64,000 nucleotides of DNA from Cercophora sp. LCS_1 (lineage: Eukaryota; Ascomycota; Sordariomycetes; Sordariales; Lasiosphaeriaceae): positions 1,116,001-1,180,000 of the forward strand of contig JAPZLL010000010.1 in assembly GCA_036250225.1 (NCBI GenBank). Reading direction: 5' to 3'. The notes under the pieces were generated by a model that searched no databases, was not told the origin of the DNA, and saw nothing but the letters and a program-made list of their open reading frames with translations. How positions within the stretch are numbered: the first letter of the stretch is position 1; each line of letters opens with the position of its first letter. The position numbers and the translations under genes are program-made. This document shows positions 20,160 to 31,056 of this stretch, piece after piece.

Positions 20160-21711
20160 ATGGGCAACTCAGGGAGCACTCAGCTCCAAGCTTGCCTCAA
20201 TGGCGTCGCCAACGGGCGGTCTGGCTTTGTCGGATATCCCAGCAATCCTCTCTACCAGATCCAATGGGTCAAGCCCTACAACCTCGACGTCCACGTCACC
20301 CCCGCCGCGGTTGTGAGGCCAGAGACAGCCCAGGACGTGTCGAATATCATCATTTGCGCCAAGGAAAGTGGGGTCAAGGTCCAGGCCAAGTCGGGAGGTC
20401 ACTCATTCGGGTGGGTTTTGTGTTTCTAGGACGTCTGAGTCTGAGTCTCTAACCGGTATAGAAACTATGGCTTGGGGGGAGTTGACGGGGCGGTTGCCAT
20501 CGACATGGTCAAGTTCGACAAGTTTGAGATGAACAACAGCACGTTCGAGGCGACCATTGGTGCGGGTCTGCGTCTGGGCAAGGTGGACAAGTTGTTGCAT
20601 GCCCAGGGGGGGCGAGCTTTTGCCCATGGTGTTTGCCCCGATGTCGGGGTTGGTGGGCATGCCACTATTGTATGTGTCCCCAAGCTCCTCAACAAGCCCT
20701 ACTAACATGCTCAGGGTGGTCTTGGTCCCATGTCCCGCATGTGGGGTTCCGCCTTGGATCACGTCGTCGAGGTTGAGGTTGTCACAGCCGACGGCAAGAT
20801 CCAAAGGGCAAGCAAACAAGAAAACCCCAATCTCTTCTGGGTATGTCCCTAGCTTTCTCTCGTTTCGGGTCACTAAAGAGAGACAGTCTCTCCGCGGCGC
20901 AGCAGCCAGCTTCGGCGTCATTACCGAGTTCAAGTTCCGCACGCATCCAGAACCCAAAAGCATCGTGCAGTACTCGTACAGCTTCTCGTTCGGCAAGCAG
21001 GAAGACATGGCACCCATCTACGCCACTTGGCAGAACCTGGTCGCCGACCCCAAGCTCGACCGTCGCTTCGGCACCATGTTCATCATGTATCCCCTCGGCG
21101 CTATCATCACTGGCAGTTTCTATGGCACGCCCCAGGAGTACGAGGCCTCGGGCATCCCACAGAGGCTGCCCAAGAACGGAAAGCAGACCCTGGCCATCAA
21201 CGACTGGCTCGGCTCCATCGCGCACGACGCCGAGAACGAAGCCCTGTACTTGTCTAACATCGCGACTCCTTTTTACGCCAAGTCCCTCGCCTTCAACAAC
21301 AAGACGCTCATTCCAACGGAAAAGTTCCCCAGCCTCTTCAAGTGGGTCGACCAGCAGGAGAAGGGCACCATTCTCTGGTTCATCATCTTTGACGCTAGCG
21401 GGGGCGCTGTTAGTGATGTGCCCATGGACGGAACTTCCTACTCGCACAGGGACAAGATTTTGTTTTACCAGTCGTATGCCATTGGTCTCCCGCTGGCCAA
21501 GAAGAGCAAGGACTTTTTGACAAACTTTCACAACGAGGTCCTCAAGGCTGCGCCCGGGGCGGCGGGCACCTATGCTGGCTATGTTGATCCGGGGCTGGGG
21601 CAAGCCGGACCGACAGAGTACTGGGGGCCGAACCTGAACAAGCTGAGGAGCAACAAGCAGTTTTATGACCCGACGGATGTGTTTCACAATCCGCAGAGTG
21701 TTCCTTTGTAA
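20160..21711 (+). CDS. FAD-dependent oligosaccharide oxidase-like protein (AA7 / BBE type)
   Basis: Four exons (20160-20410, 20462-20669, 20715-20840, 20887-21711) with introns of 51, 45 and 46 bp give 469 aa. The N-terminal FAD-binding_4 domain has GGHSFG (His81) and GVCPDVGVGGH (Cys142), the pair that carries bicovalent FAD in glucooligosaccharide oxidases and BBE-like enzymes. The C-terminus ends in the BBE motif region (YWGPNLNKLR, FYDPTDVFHNPQSV). Such enzymes oxidise sugars or related alcohols and release peroxide. The chosen start gives MGNSGST, without a signal peptide but matching an N-myristoylation pattern. The alternative in-frame start at 19995 would add a hydrophobic Cys-rich leader; relatives I recall begin with MGN, so I prefer 20160. 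Confidence 0.85.
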
Positions 21712-21864
21712 ATATCGACTTTGTTGGGGGATGGGTGGCATAGCATTGCATTGGACATAGATTCTTGGTTACCTAGGCAGATAGGTAAATATTGGTATTA
21801 ATAATGTATATGATAATCCTGCTCACAGTGGAATCTTGAAAGGAGCGTTGGAGCGACCAGCGCT

Positions 21865-22281
21865 TCAGTAGTTCCCCATGGGTATATCCGGAGGAGCGTT
21901 CTCATCGAATGTGACATAGAGCATCCGGACGCTCCAAGAATTCCCGAGGGATGACGAATTCGTGGCACCCATGGATATTCGAAGATTTGTTTCGGCCGTC
22001 TCATAGTCCCACATTATTCTGCCTTTGGGATGCACAGTGATGATGAGTCGCAAACCTGTTGGCTCTCGACTAGGTAGCCTTATTTCCAGGACGCCCCTGT
22101 ATATCTGTGGGCGGAGCGGGTCAACGCAAAACCCATACAACCCGACATCCGGCCAGCAGCGAGAGTGCTTGGAGACGACGCCCTGCTGGACTTTGTTTTC
22201 GCAAATATGAGCCCAAAACGAGATGCTTGACCACGCAACCAACAGGGTCCAAATCTTGCGCCTCCTGGGCTTCACATCCAC
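21865..22281 (-). CDS. Small unknown protein with an N-terminal hydrophobic segment
   Basis: Single exon, 138 aa. A basic start (MDVKPRRRK) is followed by a hydrophobic stretch (WTLLVAWSSISFWAHI), suggesting a membrane anchor or uncleaved signal. The remainder looks beta-rich and well mixed in composition (GVLEIRLPS, LRLIITVHPKGRI, WSVRMLYVTFDEN), unlike a random frame. It is divergent from the HET gene, 212 bp away, and ends 153 bp beyond the end of the oxidase gene. No family recognised. Confidence 0.5.
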   Translation of the reverse strand: MDVKPRRRKIWTLLVAWSSISFWAHICENKVQQGVVSKHSRCWPDVGLYGFCVDPLRPQIYRGVLEIRLPSREPTGLRLIITVHPKGRIMWDYETAETNLRISMGATNSSSLGNSWSVRMLYVTFDENAPPDIPMGNY

Positions 22282-22493
22282 TGATACGGCCCGTAGATAA
22301 GATGGTCAGATAAGGAGGAGGCTGTAGAGTGGGCTGCAAAGTGGGGCTCCACACTGCACCACCCCCACTTCCTTTTGACCACACCCTCGTGGTAAACCAG
22401 GCTTTTCCTCCTGCAACTGAATACACCACCATAAAAAAATACCACCTACCCTGCTTACCCGTGACAGACCCTGTCATCCACCAAGTTGCAACA

Positions 22494-24355
22494 ATGACTT
22501 CTATTCTCCAGCAGCTACAAGCCAACTTGGACGTCCGCCTGATCCAGGGTTGGCTAGCGCAATGCATCGAAGGAGCAGGGCAACACAAATTCTGTGCAAA
22601 GAGTACGTCGGTAGAGAGGTGTCTGCCTAGGCGGTTCATCGACGTCGGCGTGCCAACAGAATGGCCTTGTGTTCCCAAGTTGGTAGACGCGGCGACTTTG
22701 CAACCAAGCGACTCGGAGGCAATTCGTTACATCACTTTGAGTCACTCCTGGAGCACGCTTTCCGATGGCGAGCAGGATTCGATGAAAACGACCGTCGAGA
22801 GTCTTGAGAAACGTCAGGCTGGGATTGAAATACAGGGCCTTCCACCCCAGTACCAGGCGACTATTCTGTTGTGTCGTTGTTTAGGGGTCAGATATCTCTG
22901 GATCGATTCGCTTTGCATCATACAGGTACGTAGGCTCCACTGTGGGAAACTCTCGTTTGGCTCAAAACCACCCCATCTTAGGGCCCTGGAGGCGACTGGT
23001 CGACCGAGTGCGTGCGCATGGCCCAGATATACAACTGGGCGTACCTGACGATCTCGACAAACACCACGCAGAACCTTCTAGACTCGCTATGCCAAACGAA
23101 CAGAGCAGAAACTCGGCAGCGACGGCCGAATGACGCAATATCCACGGCGTATAAAAACGCTCACAGGGCACAACCCGTCCTATGGATCGCCACGTTCTGG
23201 AAGATGGTACTCGAAGGTGGTCCAATTGGCGATCGAGCCTGGTGTCTACAAGAACGTCAGCTCTCACCCAAAGTGCTGCATTTGATTGACGATGGCAACG
23301 TGGTCTTTGAATGCACCGGCATTGTCGCAAGCTCAGCTTCGGAGCAGAGTACTTCCGAGTTCGTGACCGATCCCAGACACGCCAGGATTTTGAGCCGACC
23401 ATACCCCAGGGTGTTGCTTCCCAGGGTCGTAGACCTCATCAAGAAAGACGCCGGGATGTTCGACTGCATGCGTTTCTGGTACTCGGTCTTCAGCGACTAC
23501 CAGAAGCGGCAGATGACGTATCGGACCGACAACTTGATTGCCCTGCAGGGTGTTGCGGAGCTGGTCACCCGCTCGGGCGAATACACATATCTGTCCGGCA
23601 TCTGGCTTGAAGATCTGGCTCGTGGACTCCTCTGGGCACGGAACAACGCAGGTGATAAAGGTGACGCGAATGCCGAGACACGAAGACAGGCCTGGACTCG
23701 ATTCGACAACTACCAAGGCCCATCATGGTCATGGTGTTCGGTCAAGGGGTCCACCAGAATTTTCGGTATTGAAAAAGGCCTGTCCGGCATGTGGGAAGTT
23801 GACATGAAGTACAAGCAAAAGGGTGCTGACAGGGGCAATAACAGATACCCGCTGATTTCCAGTTTTAAAGTGAGCCCTGTACACTCCGGCGATGGAGTAC
23901 GTCCTTGGCAAGAAGGTTCCTACCTACAGGTAGAAGGCCTAATCGGTCGATTTCACTACATTGCCGGTCGGTGGGACAATACCGGACATTTAAAGCCGTC
24001 TTCGGACGCACCTGTGTCATATTTGGACTGCGGCTCGATTATCTTTGATATTCCTTCTGAGTGGCGAAGTCGAGACGTCTGGTGCCTGCCTATCGCATCA
24101 CCTCCTGGCACTTCAGATAACCCATGGCGACCAGAGTACCTCGCCCTCGCCATGGAGCCTCTTGATGCTACTCATCTGCAAATTGCCCCCGGTTTGGCGC
24201 TACAGGATGCTGGCGTCCCTTCTTTCAAACGCCTTGGTTTGGCCATCATGCAACTTCATTGCGATTTTGGCTTAGGCCTGGATGAGGAAGGAAAATCATT
24301 GCACGAGTTGCAACAGTTTGGCTTTCAGATGGTTTCTCAGATCCGACTGTTTTGA
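22494..24355 (+). CDS. HET-domain protein
   Basis: Two exons (22494-22925 and 22982-24355) with a 56-bp intron (GTACGT...CTTAG, phase 0) give 601 aa. The join rebuilds the HET motif LWIDSLCIIQG followed by DWSTECVRMAQIY. The other HET blocks are LSHSWST near 82-88, a variant of LSYCWG, and DRAWCLQER. The C-terminal 350 residues (WSWCSVKGS, LQVEGLIGRF) match the usual extension of HET-only proteins. HET proteins trigger incompatibility cell death after fusion of unlike hyphae; partners are not visible here. I chose the start at 22494 (ACAATGACT) because the upstream in-frame sequence is Pro/Thr-rich leader-like. Confidence 0.9.
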
Positions 24356-25308
24356 TTACGGAATTTTTCCAAAGGTAGTTAAACACGTGATTGAGGCTCA
24401 GTAACTGGAACAACAAAGTCTTGTCTATACTGGTTTTGGTCTGAGTATATTCATCTGCGCTTCCCATGTGGAGGCGTTTCCAAGCGATCAGCCGCCCTAC
24501 TATGTGGCCCGGTTCTCGTTATTCTGAGTTTAGTCCGGTTGAGGACATGCTCTATCAAAATTGTTTCTCCGCGTTAAGTTCAAGGACCCAATTCGTCTCG
24601 ACCTTACAGGAAGATTATCAGAACTTTGCTTCGCTATAATTCAAAAGCATTCAAAGAGTACAGCCCTTTGCAGAGACTCAAGCCCAGGAAAGTAGAAAGA
24701 CCGTAAGGCCCTGTTGAAGCAATGTCTGTGGCTTCGGTTCAAGGGCCGATGACCCGGAATCCGAGGATCCCGGTCTGTTCAGTTCGACATTATTCCCGAG
24801 ACCCTTGTCGAGTATATTCCAATGCATTTTGTTTCTTCAGGAAGAAAATGAAGGTGCCTTGTAACCCCGGTGCGTGCCTGCTGTGCCGCGTGCACTGGCG
24901 GCGCAGCGGACCAAAGTACTAGGGTCGGGCCGTTTGGCTCCAGGGGTACGGGAGAATCAACCACTCCCCATTGAACCCGTGCCGTAAAGCAGGAACCAGG
25001 AAACCAAGCTAGCTTCTAGGGCTGACGGAACCATCCCGCGCTGACAGAATCGCCATGTGGCCTGGTCAGAGGGGACCGTTCGACCCGGATTGCACGGGAT
25101 CCCGTCACAGACTATTGGATCCGAAAAGAGGCTCAGCATTGCTAATCCTTGGAAGACATCGGATGGGCAAGCAACTATCTCCGATGGCGAAAAAGGTGTC
25201 GACTGGGTGCGAGTACTTAAGGGTCACCTAGGAACCTTTTGTTCAACCCAACCCTCAAGGAAATACCGCACTCTTTTCACACTCATTCGGTTCGACCAGT
25301 CATTCGCT
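24356..25308. other. Intergenic
   Basis: This separates the HET gene end from the tyrosinase start. No gene, RNA or repeat is recognised. Confidence 0.5.
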
Positions 25309-26407
25309 ATGAAGCTAATCCACTTGACTACACTGGCCAGCGCCGTCTTGGCCCTTCCATCGGAGCCCCTATCATCACGTCAAACGTGCAGCTCCCCCAA
25401 ACTCCGCAAGTCATGGAGCAAGGCAACCGCGGCTGAGAAGACAGCATATCTCAACGCCGCTGTGTGCGTGACGAAGAAGCCTTCCCGCCTCGGCAATGCC
25501 AACGCAACTCTGCATGACGACTTTGCACTTGTGCACGCTCAGCTATCTTCGCCTCAGAGAAGTAAGCCACATCCACTCCCACACGCCAGATAGCTAGCAC
25601 TAACATGTGTCAGTCCACGCCTTCGCCGGCTTCCTCCCTTGGCATCGCTACTTTGTCATGGTGTACGAGCGAGCCCTCCGTGACTGTGGCTACACGGGCA
25701 CAGCAATGTACTGGGACTGGGTGGCCGACGCAGCGGCACCCTCCAAAGCTTCAGTATGGGATCCCGTCACTGGTTTCGGTGGCAATGGAGTCAACACGGG
25801 TGATAACGGACCGCGCCTCCGTGTGATTGACGGGCCGTTCAAGAATTATCGTCCGCAATACTGGAACGCTGACGCCCAGCCACATTGGCTGAGCCGTGAC
25901 TTTGTGCCGGGTGATGCGGCGAATGGTGTTCCTGAGATGCTGGGTAACGGGTACAACGCTGCGGCTATGGTGCCGGTGAATGCGCAGACCGACTACGATG
26001 TTTTTCGACAGTTTCTCGAGGACGGGCCGCATGCTGCTGTGCATGCCGGTGTTGGCGGTGGCAATCGTGGGTTGGGAGATATGGGGTTCCAGAACGCTTC
26101 TCCGAGTGGTAAGTCATCCATACTAGTGTTGCGACGATGGATGTTGTTACTAACATGTCCATGAACAGACCCCATGTTCTTCCTCCATCATACCCAGGTC
26201 GACAGACTTTGGTGGATCTGGCAGCAGAAAGCTCCCGCAACCAGGACGTTTGCGTATAATGGGTTTCATAATGCGAATAACCCTGATGGGAGCAACGGGC
26301 CGCCTGTCTCGCTGAATGATTTGCTTCCTATGCTCGGTCTGGCTGCCGATGTCACGGTCAGAAGTGTAATGGATACCAAGGCTGCTAATCTTTGCTATAC
26401 ATACTAG
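25309..26407 (+). CDS. Short secreted tyrosinase
   Basis: Three exons (25309-25561, 25614-26108, 26169-26407) with introns of 52 and 60 bp, both phase 1, give 328 aa. A signal peptide (HLTTLASAVLALPS) leads into the type-3 copper domain. CuA ligands are likely His76 (ALVHAQ), His86 (RIHAFAG) and His95 (LPWHRYF). CuB ligands are in PHAAVHAG and in DPMFFLHHTQVDRLWWIW, which is completed by the second splice. The chain ends at CYTY, the position of the tyrosine motif that closes the core domain, so the C-terminal lid domain of long tyrosinases is missing. The family oxidises phenols to quinones. Secretion and short length suggest action outside the cell. Confidence 0.9.
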
Positions 26408-26567
26408 AAGGCTTTGCCACCTCAGTCTAAGGATATGATCCTCTTTTGGTTGAGAGAAACTGAATTTCGCTTGACATTGGCCCGGCCCTCAATAGGTGCT
26501 GGGTGCGCATTTGTGTCTCGTTAGGTGTGTGCTTCAAAGTACCAACACTTCTCTACATCTCGACATG

Positions 26568-28259
26568 TCATTCCACCAATATCCCCTCGGCAATCAACAA
26601 ACTAGCATCCGCACCAGCCTCAACCAGCATCCCCACAAGCCTCCTTAGTGCATGCAAGACAGCCTCGTACTCTGTCTCTTTATACGCAGCCTCGCCCGGC
26701 TGGCCGATCTCCTCTTGGAACCGGTAGCACAGCCTCCGAAGTGCTGTCAACCCAGCGTCATCGACTTTGTTAACATTGGCGCCACTCTCCAAAGCAAATT
26801 TCACCGCGACAAAATACAAACTACCCGGAACCCTTCGCTCAACCCCCGTACGGTCGAACCTCACCATTTTCCACGGGCTCGGCGCCCCTCCTCCACATGT
26901 CAACCAGGACAACAGTCCCGTGCTGCGTATCTTCGGGTTCTTCGTGAAGCCGAGCAATAGCTCCCTCCACCCTTCAGCCTCGCTGGTCAGGCTCATCCAG
27001 CTGGAGTTCTCACGGGGATTGCTAGCCCCGTCAAGGAGGACGTCGTTGTGTCTGAACCGGAACTCGTCTCCGATGCCGGGCGTTTGGGACAGGAGTCTGA
27101 CTGTTTCTCTGAATGCAGGCTCGACTAAACCCCATGTTTTATATTTGTCTAAGAGGGTTCGCAAAATATTCGGCGGTGGGTTGTTGATCGAGCTGGTGGG
27201 ATCCGAGGGGGCTGGCGTGGCGTGTTGTCGGACCTGGACCGCGGATAAAGCCCCATGGAGGTGTAGATACATGAAGCCCTGCGCAGGAGACAGTGCATAG
27301 ACTTTGTCCCACTTTTGCACAGAGTTGAAGAAGGCGTCTAGAGGCGTGAGGCGTGCTTGAGGGGTTGCAGACCCCTTGGGCGGGTCGAGGACGTGGCCTT
27401 CGTGGTTGATATTGGCGCCATGGTCGAGACAGAGCTGCATCATGGATGTGCCATGGTCGCAGAGCTGGTAGGCCGCGACGAAGACCGGGATGTGCAGGAG
27501 GGCACGGACTGGGCGGTTCAGTGTCGGGCCATTGATATCAGCACCACGTTTGAGGAGGAGCTGGAAGGTGTATCTCGAGTTCGCCGTGAGAGCTGCTGAG
27601 AGCGGGCTTGTGTAAGCTGAGCTGCCATGTGTCCATAGTTGGTTCGGGTTCGCGCCTCGGTCGAGTAGTAGATCGATGATGTCCAGCGGGGCCTCGATCC
27701 CGATGGCGCGCACCAGAGGGAGGACAACTTCAGGCGAGTGGTATTTTCTCAAGAGGCCAGGCAAGGGTGACTTGAGATAGGCTCGGAGAAGCTCAACGTT
27801 GTGCGGCGAACATATACGTGCCATCATCCTGGGCACCTGATCAGATTGCGACATGAGATCGGAAAGTCTCAGAACGCGCAATGAGCCGGCATCACTCTCC
27901 ACATTATCGTCCTGGTCGTTGTAGCCTGCGAGGAGGAACTCAAAGGTGCCCAGCTGCCGAAACTTGACTGCCACGCACAGTGGGTTCACGCTCCGAGAAC
28001 CTACATAATCCCAATAGGGAGTGGCGGGATTGACTTCCCTGTGGTAGGTACGAATCCGTTGGAGGGTGTCCACGTTGCCATGTTTGCAGGCGTGGGCGAT
28101 GGCGTGTCTTCTTTCCCGTTCGTCGTTGTACAGCTCGTTCAACAGGCTTCGATGGAGATGTCTGCTGCATGCAACCAGGGATGCCACACCAGCACGTGTG
28201 AGATGCTGTGTAATGTCGAGCAAGAGCTCGTTGGGTAGCTGTTCCAGAGTGGACGTCAT
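26568..28259 (-). CDS. F-box / ankyrin-repeat protein
   Basis: Single exon, 563 aa from the ATG at 28259. The N-terminus is F-box-like (LEQLPNELLLDITQHL). Ankyrin-like repeats follow: AHACKHGNVDTL, IIDLLLDRGANPNQ, FQLLLKRGADINGP, LCLDHGANINHE and, at the C-terminus, KFALESGANVNKVDDAGLTAL and LVEAGADASLL. A long middle section (about 310-440) has weaker repeat character. F-box proteins recruit substrates to SCF ubiquitin ligases; ankyrin repeats would be the substrate reader. The target is unknown. Such genes are abundant and variable in filamentous ascomycetes. Confidence 0.85.
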   Translation of the reverse strand: MTSTLEQLPNELLLDITQHLTRAGVASLVACSRHLHRSLLNELYNDERERRHAIAHACKHGNVDTLQRIRTYHREVNPATPYWDYVGSRSVNPLCVAVKFRQLGTFEFLLAGYNDQDDNVESDAGSLRVLRLSDLMSQSDQVPRMMARICSPHNVELLRAYLKSPLPGLLRKYHSPEVVLPLVRAIGIEAPLDIIDLLLDRGANPNQLWTHGSSAYTSPLSAALTANSRYTFQLLLKRGADINGPTLNRPVRALLHIPVFVAAYQLCDHGTSMMQLCLDHGANINHEGHVLDPPKGSATPQARLTPLDAFFNSVQKWDKVYALSPAQGFMYLHLHGALSAVQVRQHATPAPSDPTSSINNPPPNILRTLLDKYKTWGLVEPAFRETVRLLSQTPGIGDEFRFRHNDVLLDGASNPRENSSWMSLTSEAEGWRELLLGFTKNPKIRSTGLLSWLTCGGGAPSPWKMVRFDRTGVERRVPGSLYFVAVKFALESGANVNKVDDAGLTALRRLCYRFQEEIGQPGEAAYKETEYEAVLHALRRLVGMLVEAGADASLLIAEGILVE

Positions 28260-29172
28260 TATAGTCAACGAGTTGTTGTCTCTCGACAGCTGTGATTGCT
28301 GCCTGTTTGCTTGGCGAGTAAATAGCTGTTGTTGGAGAGAAGTCCGACACAGATAAAAACATGTTACCCGATGGTCCTAACCACCACGAATGGTCTATAA
28401 GATGTCGGGGTCATTATTAAGGGCTTATTAAAGAATTACCCTGCTTTTGCAATGTTATCCATATGCAAAGATTGGCTTTCTGTGCTCTCTATCTCTGATG
28501 AAATGATGCTCAACCCTGGCTTTGGGCATTATTCTGTTCGAAATGTGTGGGGCAGGCGGGGCTGGCAACAAGAAAAGCAGCGCAGCCAGTTCAGTCGATG
28601 ACACACCGAGGCTCATAACCTTGGCATATGAAGCCCGAAAATAGCACTAGACAAGGAAAAAAGCTTGAAGTTAGCATCTGAAGAAATTTCAAATATCAGT
28701 CAGCGTGTTGAGGATATAGACGCGTTATTCAAAGTTTGCTGACTCCTCAAGTTCGGCTTTTCTATGTGCGAGACGAGAGTTTGCTGTCAGGGTGCGAGTG
28801 CTTGCCAATGGTATTGGGCCCGACTAAAAGTGAATCTCATGGGTAATACCGAAGAGTTTCATGCACGTCGACGACGCAAACCGCCATGTGGACGCGAATG
28901 GGCTGCTTAGCTGACTGAGCCCAGACCTGCGGTGTTGGAGGGATCTGCGTTGGGCCGGGCGGAAGCGTGGGGCATTTGCGTCCAAGCTTCCGGGCCAAGG
29001 CATTTGTGACATCATAGCCAGCGCAGCACTAATGTCGACGCTGAGTGATGAACGCATGTTTTGGGACTCCCTTCTTTGAGTGCGTCATGCCGGAACTTGC
29101 GCAGATACAAAAGATGTTTATCCCTCTTAATTTCTCCGATTTTAGTTCTGGACCACCTTTTGCACACCGGCC
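28260..29172. other. Intergenic, divergent promoters
   Basis: This lies between the F-box/ankyrin gene (minus) and the membrane protein gene (plus). Local AT-rich sequence occurs at 28380-28740. No gene is recognised. Confidence 0.5.
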
Positions 29173-30220
29173 ATGGAATCCGAAAAACCGAGACAAAACG
29201 GGACCGCAACGCCCGATCCCGGCCACACCCAGCCGACCGACAGCACAAAAGACGAGACCAATTCCGTCGGCGTCCCATCCTCGGCAACGACTGCCGGCGC
29301 CGATGTGCCGATAACAGAAGGGCTGCCAGAGGAGCTCCCAGGGCTGCCCCGACTCAACTACAATCTCTGGGACTACAAGACGAAGCTGTTTATCTTTGCC
29401 GGACTTCTCGTTCTCGAATCGTCGATCCTGCCCATCGCTCTGTTTTACGGGCTGCGTTACTCATCACTGCGCATTGGCCTGATTTTTGCCGTCATCACAT
29501 CCTTCTTCGGCATCGTGACGGGTATCGAGTATGGCTTCCGCATCCTCAAACTCACCAACAAAAAGGACACATACCGACCGCTGGGCACGACGTCTCGCTG
29601 GTCATTCGACTACACCCACCACACGCTCGGTCTTGGCTATTTTTACATGTCAGCCATCTTGATCGGCGCATCCATTCCCCACACGCCCCCAATCCGACCG
29701 CTCGCGATTCCCGTATCCATCATGCTCATCCAAGGCGGCTTGCAGCTTGTCATCCACGGCTGGTTGCATGCGCGCAAGATTCCGGCGCCCATCCGGATTA
29801 GTTCGGTGCCCAAGGGAGGACGGGTGCCGCCGCTGATCTACACATTTATGGAGGATGTTATTGCGGTTGATGGAAACGCCGGCCGGGAATACAGAAGGGC
29901 CTTGCAGGCGCGGTATGCTGTCAGCAAGCGCTTTAGGGAGCTGCTGACACATTTGAGCTGGTTTTGGGCGGCAGGGGCCTTGTTTGACGGGATTGGCACG
30001 CTCGTCGTTGTGTGGACAGTCCCCGAGACTGTTGCGTATGGTGTTGGTAAGTCTTTGTCCTCAGCCGCTGTGAGGTTTCCGCCGTTAACCATGATATCAA
30101 ACAGGATGGGGGAGTCCATTGGTGTGGTTGATGATTTGGGTGTGGATCACGATTATTTGGGTGCGGCGCAGCCTGCGGGAGGAAAAAACGGCGTGGGTTG
30201 CCGATGAAAGAGAAGTATAA
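29173..30220 (+). CDS. Multi-pass membrane protein, function unknown
   Basis: Two exons (29173-30046 and 30105-30220) with a 58-bp intron (GTAAGT...AACAG, phase 1) give 329 aa. Splicing replaces a polar read-through tail with a hydrophobic one (PLVWLMIWVWITIIWV) followed by a charged end, which supports the intron. Hydrophobic segments lie near 70-92, 97-118, 158-176, 182-200, 270-292 and 294-312. The N-terminal 60 residues are polar and Thr/Pro-rich. A conserved-looking motif is DYTHHTLGLGYFY. No transporter or enzyme family is recognised. Confidence 0.8.
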
Positions 30221-30573
30221 GAACACTAGAACCAAACAACGTAAATAAGTAAAGGGAAATGCGTGCACCGAATAGATCTAATAAAGTGACGGTAAGAGGA
30301 ATTGGTGGTAGAAATGATGGGCGACAACTATGAAGGGCGAACTGGCAGGGTCAGGTCGGGTCATCCCTTGTCTCAGCTTCCCTCAGCTGCCAAGCAATCG
30401 CACCTGTACCTGCACCTGCATCTGCAGCGCTGCACTTTACCCCGCAACGCGTCGCGAAGAAAACTCTCCGCTCACCACCCCTTAAGCACATAAGGCAGCG
30501 AATCATTGAGTAGGTACCTTATCTAAACCCTCCCAACTCTCCCGGATACTTGCTGCCGTCAGCGTGCGGAGAG
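30221..30573. other. Intergenic
   Basis: This short stretch contains a CTGCACCTG-type repeat at 30399-30424. No gene. Confidence 0.5.
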
Positions 30574-31056
30574 ATGACCCCGTACCAATATCGCGGCTTG
30601 TCTCAGGGTCAATCAATTCGACTTGTCCACATTCAGCCCGACGGCTCCGCACTCCACGGCTTTTCACTCTCTCTTCACGAAGCCGACCTTCAAGAGGCCC
30701 CCGCATTCTGCGCGCTGTCATATACATGGAAAGTTCCAGAGTATGCATCTCCAAAGGACGACGCCAGGGCGGGGCTGGGACGAAGCTTTGATGTCAGTTG
30801 CGATGGCGGCATCATGACAGTCTCCGAGAACCTGTTCCGCTTCCTCCAAACAGTACTTCGGTTGAAAACAGGAGCCAGAAGAGATTCATCGTGTAAAACG
30901 CCAAAGCGCTCAGGTCTGCTTGACTCGCTCCCGGTCTGGGTTGACGCGCTCTGCATCGACCAACACAACTCAAGGGAGCGGCAGCAACAGGTGCTCCTCA
31001 TGCACAAGATCTACACCCATGCGAAGCACGTTGTGGTTTGGCTGGGTGCGTGGTAG
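30574..31056 (+). pseudogene. Truncated HET-domain gene
   Basis: A 160-codon frame covers the N-terminal part of a HET domain: YQYRGLS start, ALSYTWK (first block), VSENLFRFLQ and VWVDALCIDQHN...ERQQQVLLMHKIY...HVVVWLG (second block). It stops six bases after the VWLG motif, at TAG. The third block and the whole C-terminal region are absent, and I find no continuation in the next kilobase in any frame on the plus strand. A GTGCGT after VWLG could be a donor, but no downstream HET-like exon is visible. This is most simply a deleted gene; a functional stand-alone fragment is possible. Confidence 0.65.

Noticed and set aside
20403..21741. Long minus-strand frames across the FAD oxidase gene
   Set aside because: Shadows of the plus-strand coding exons; the plus strand has the conserved FAD motifs and consistent splice sites.
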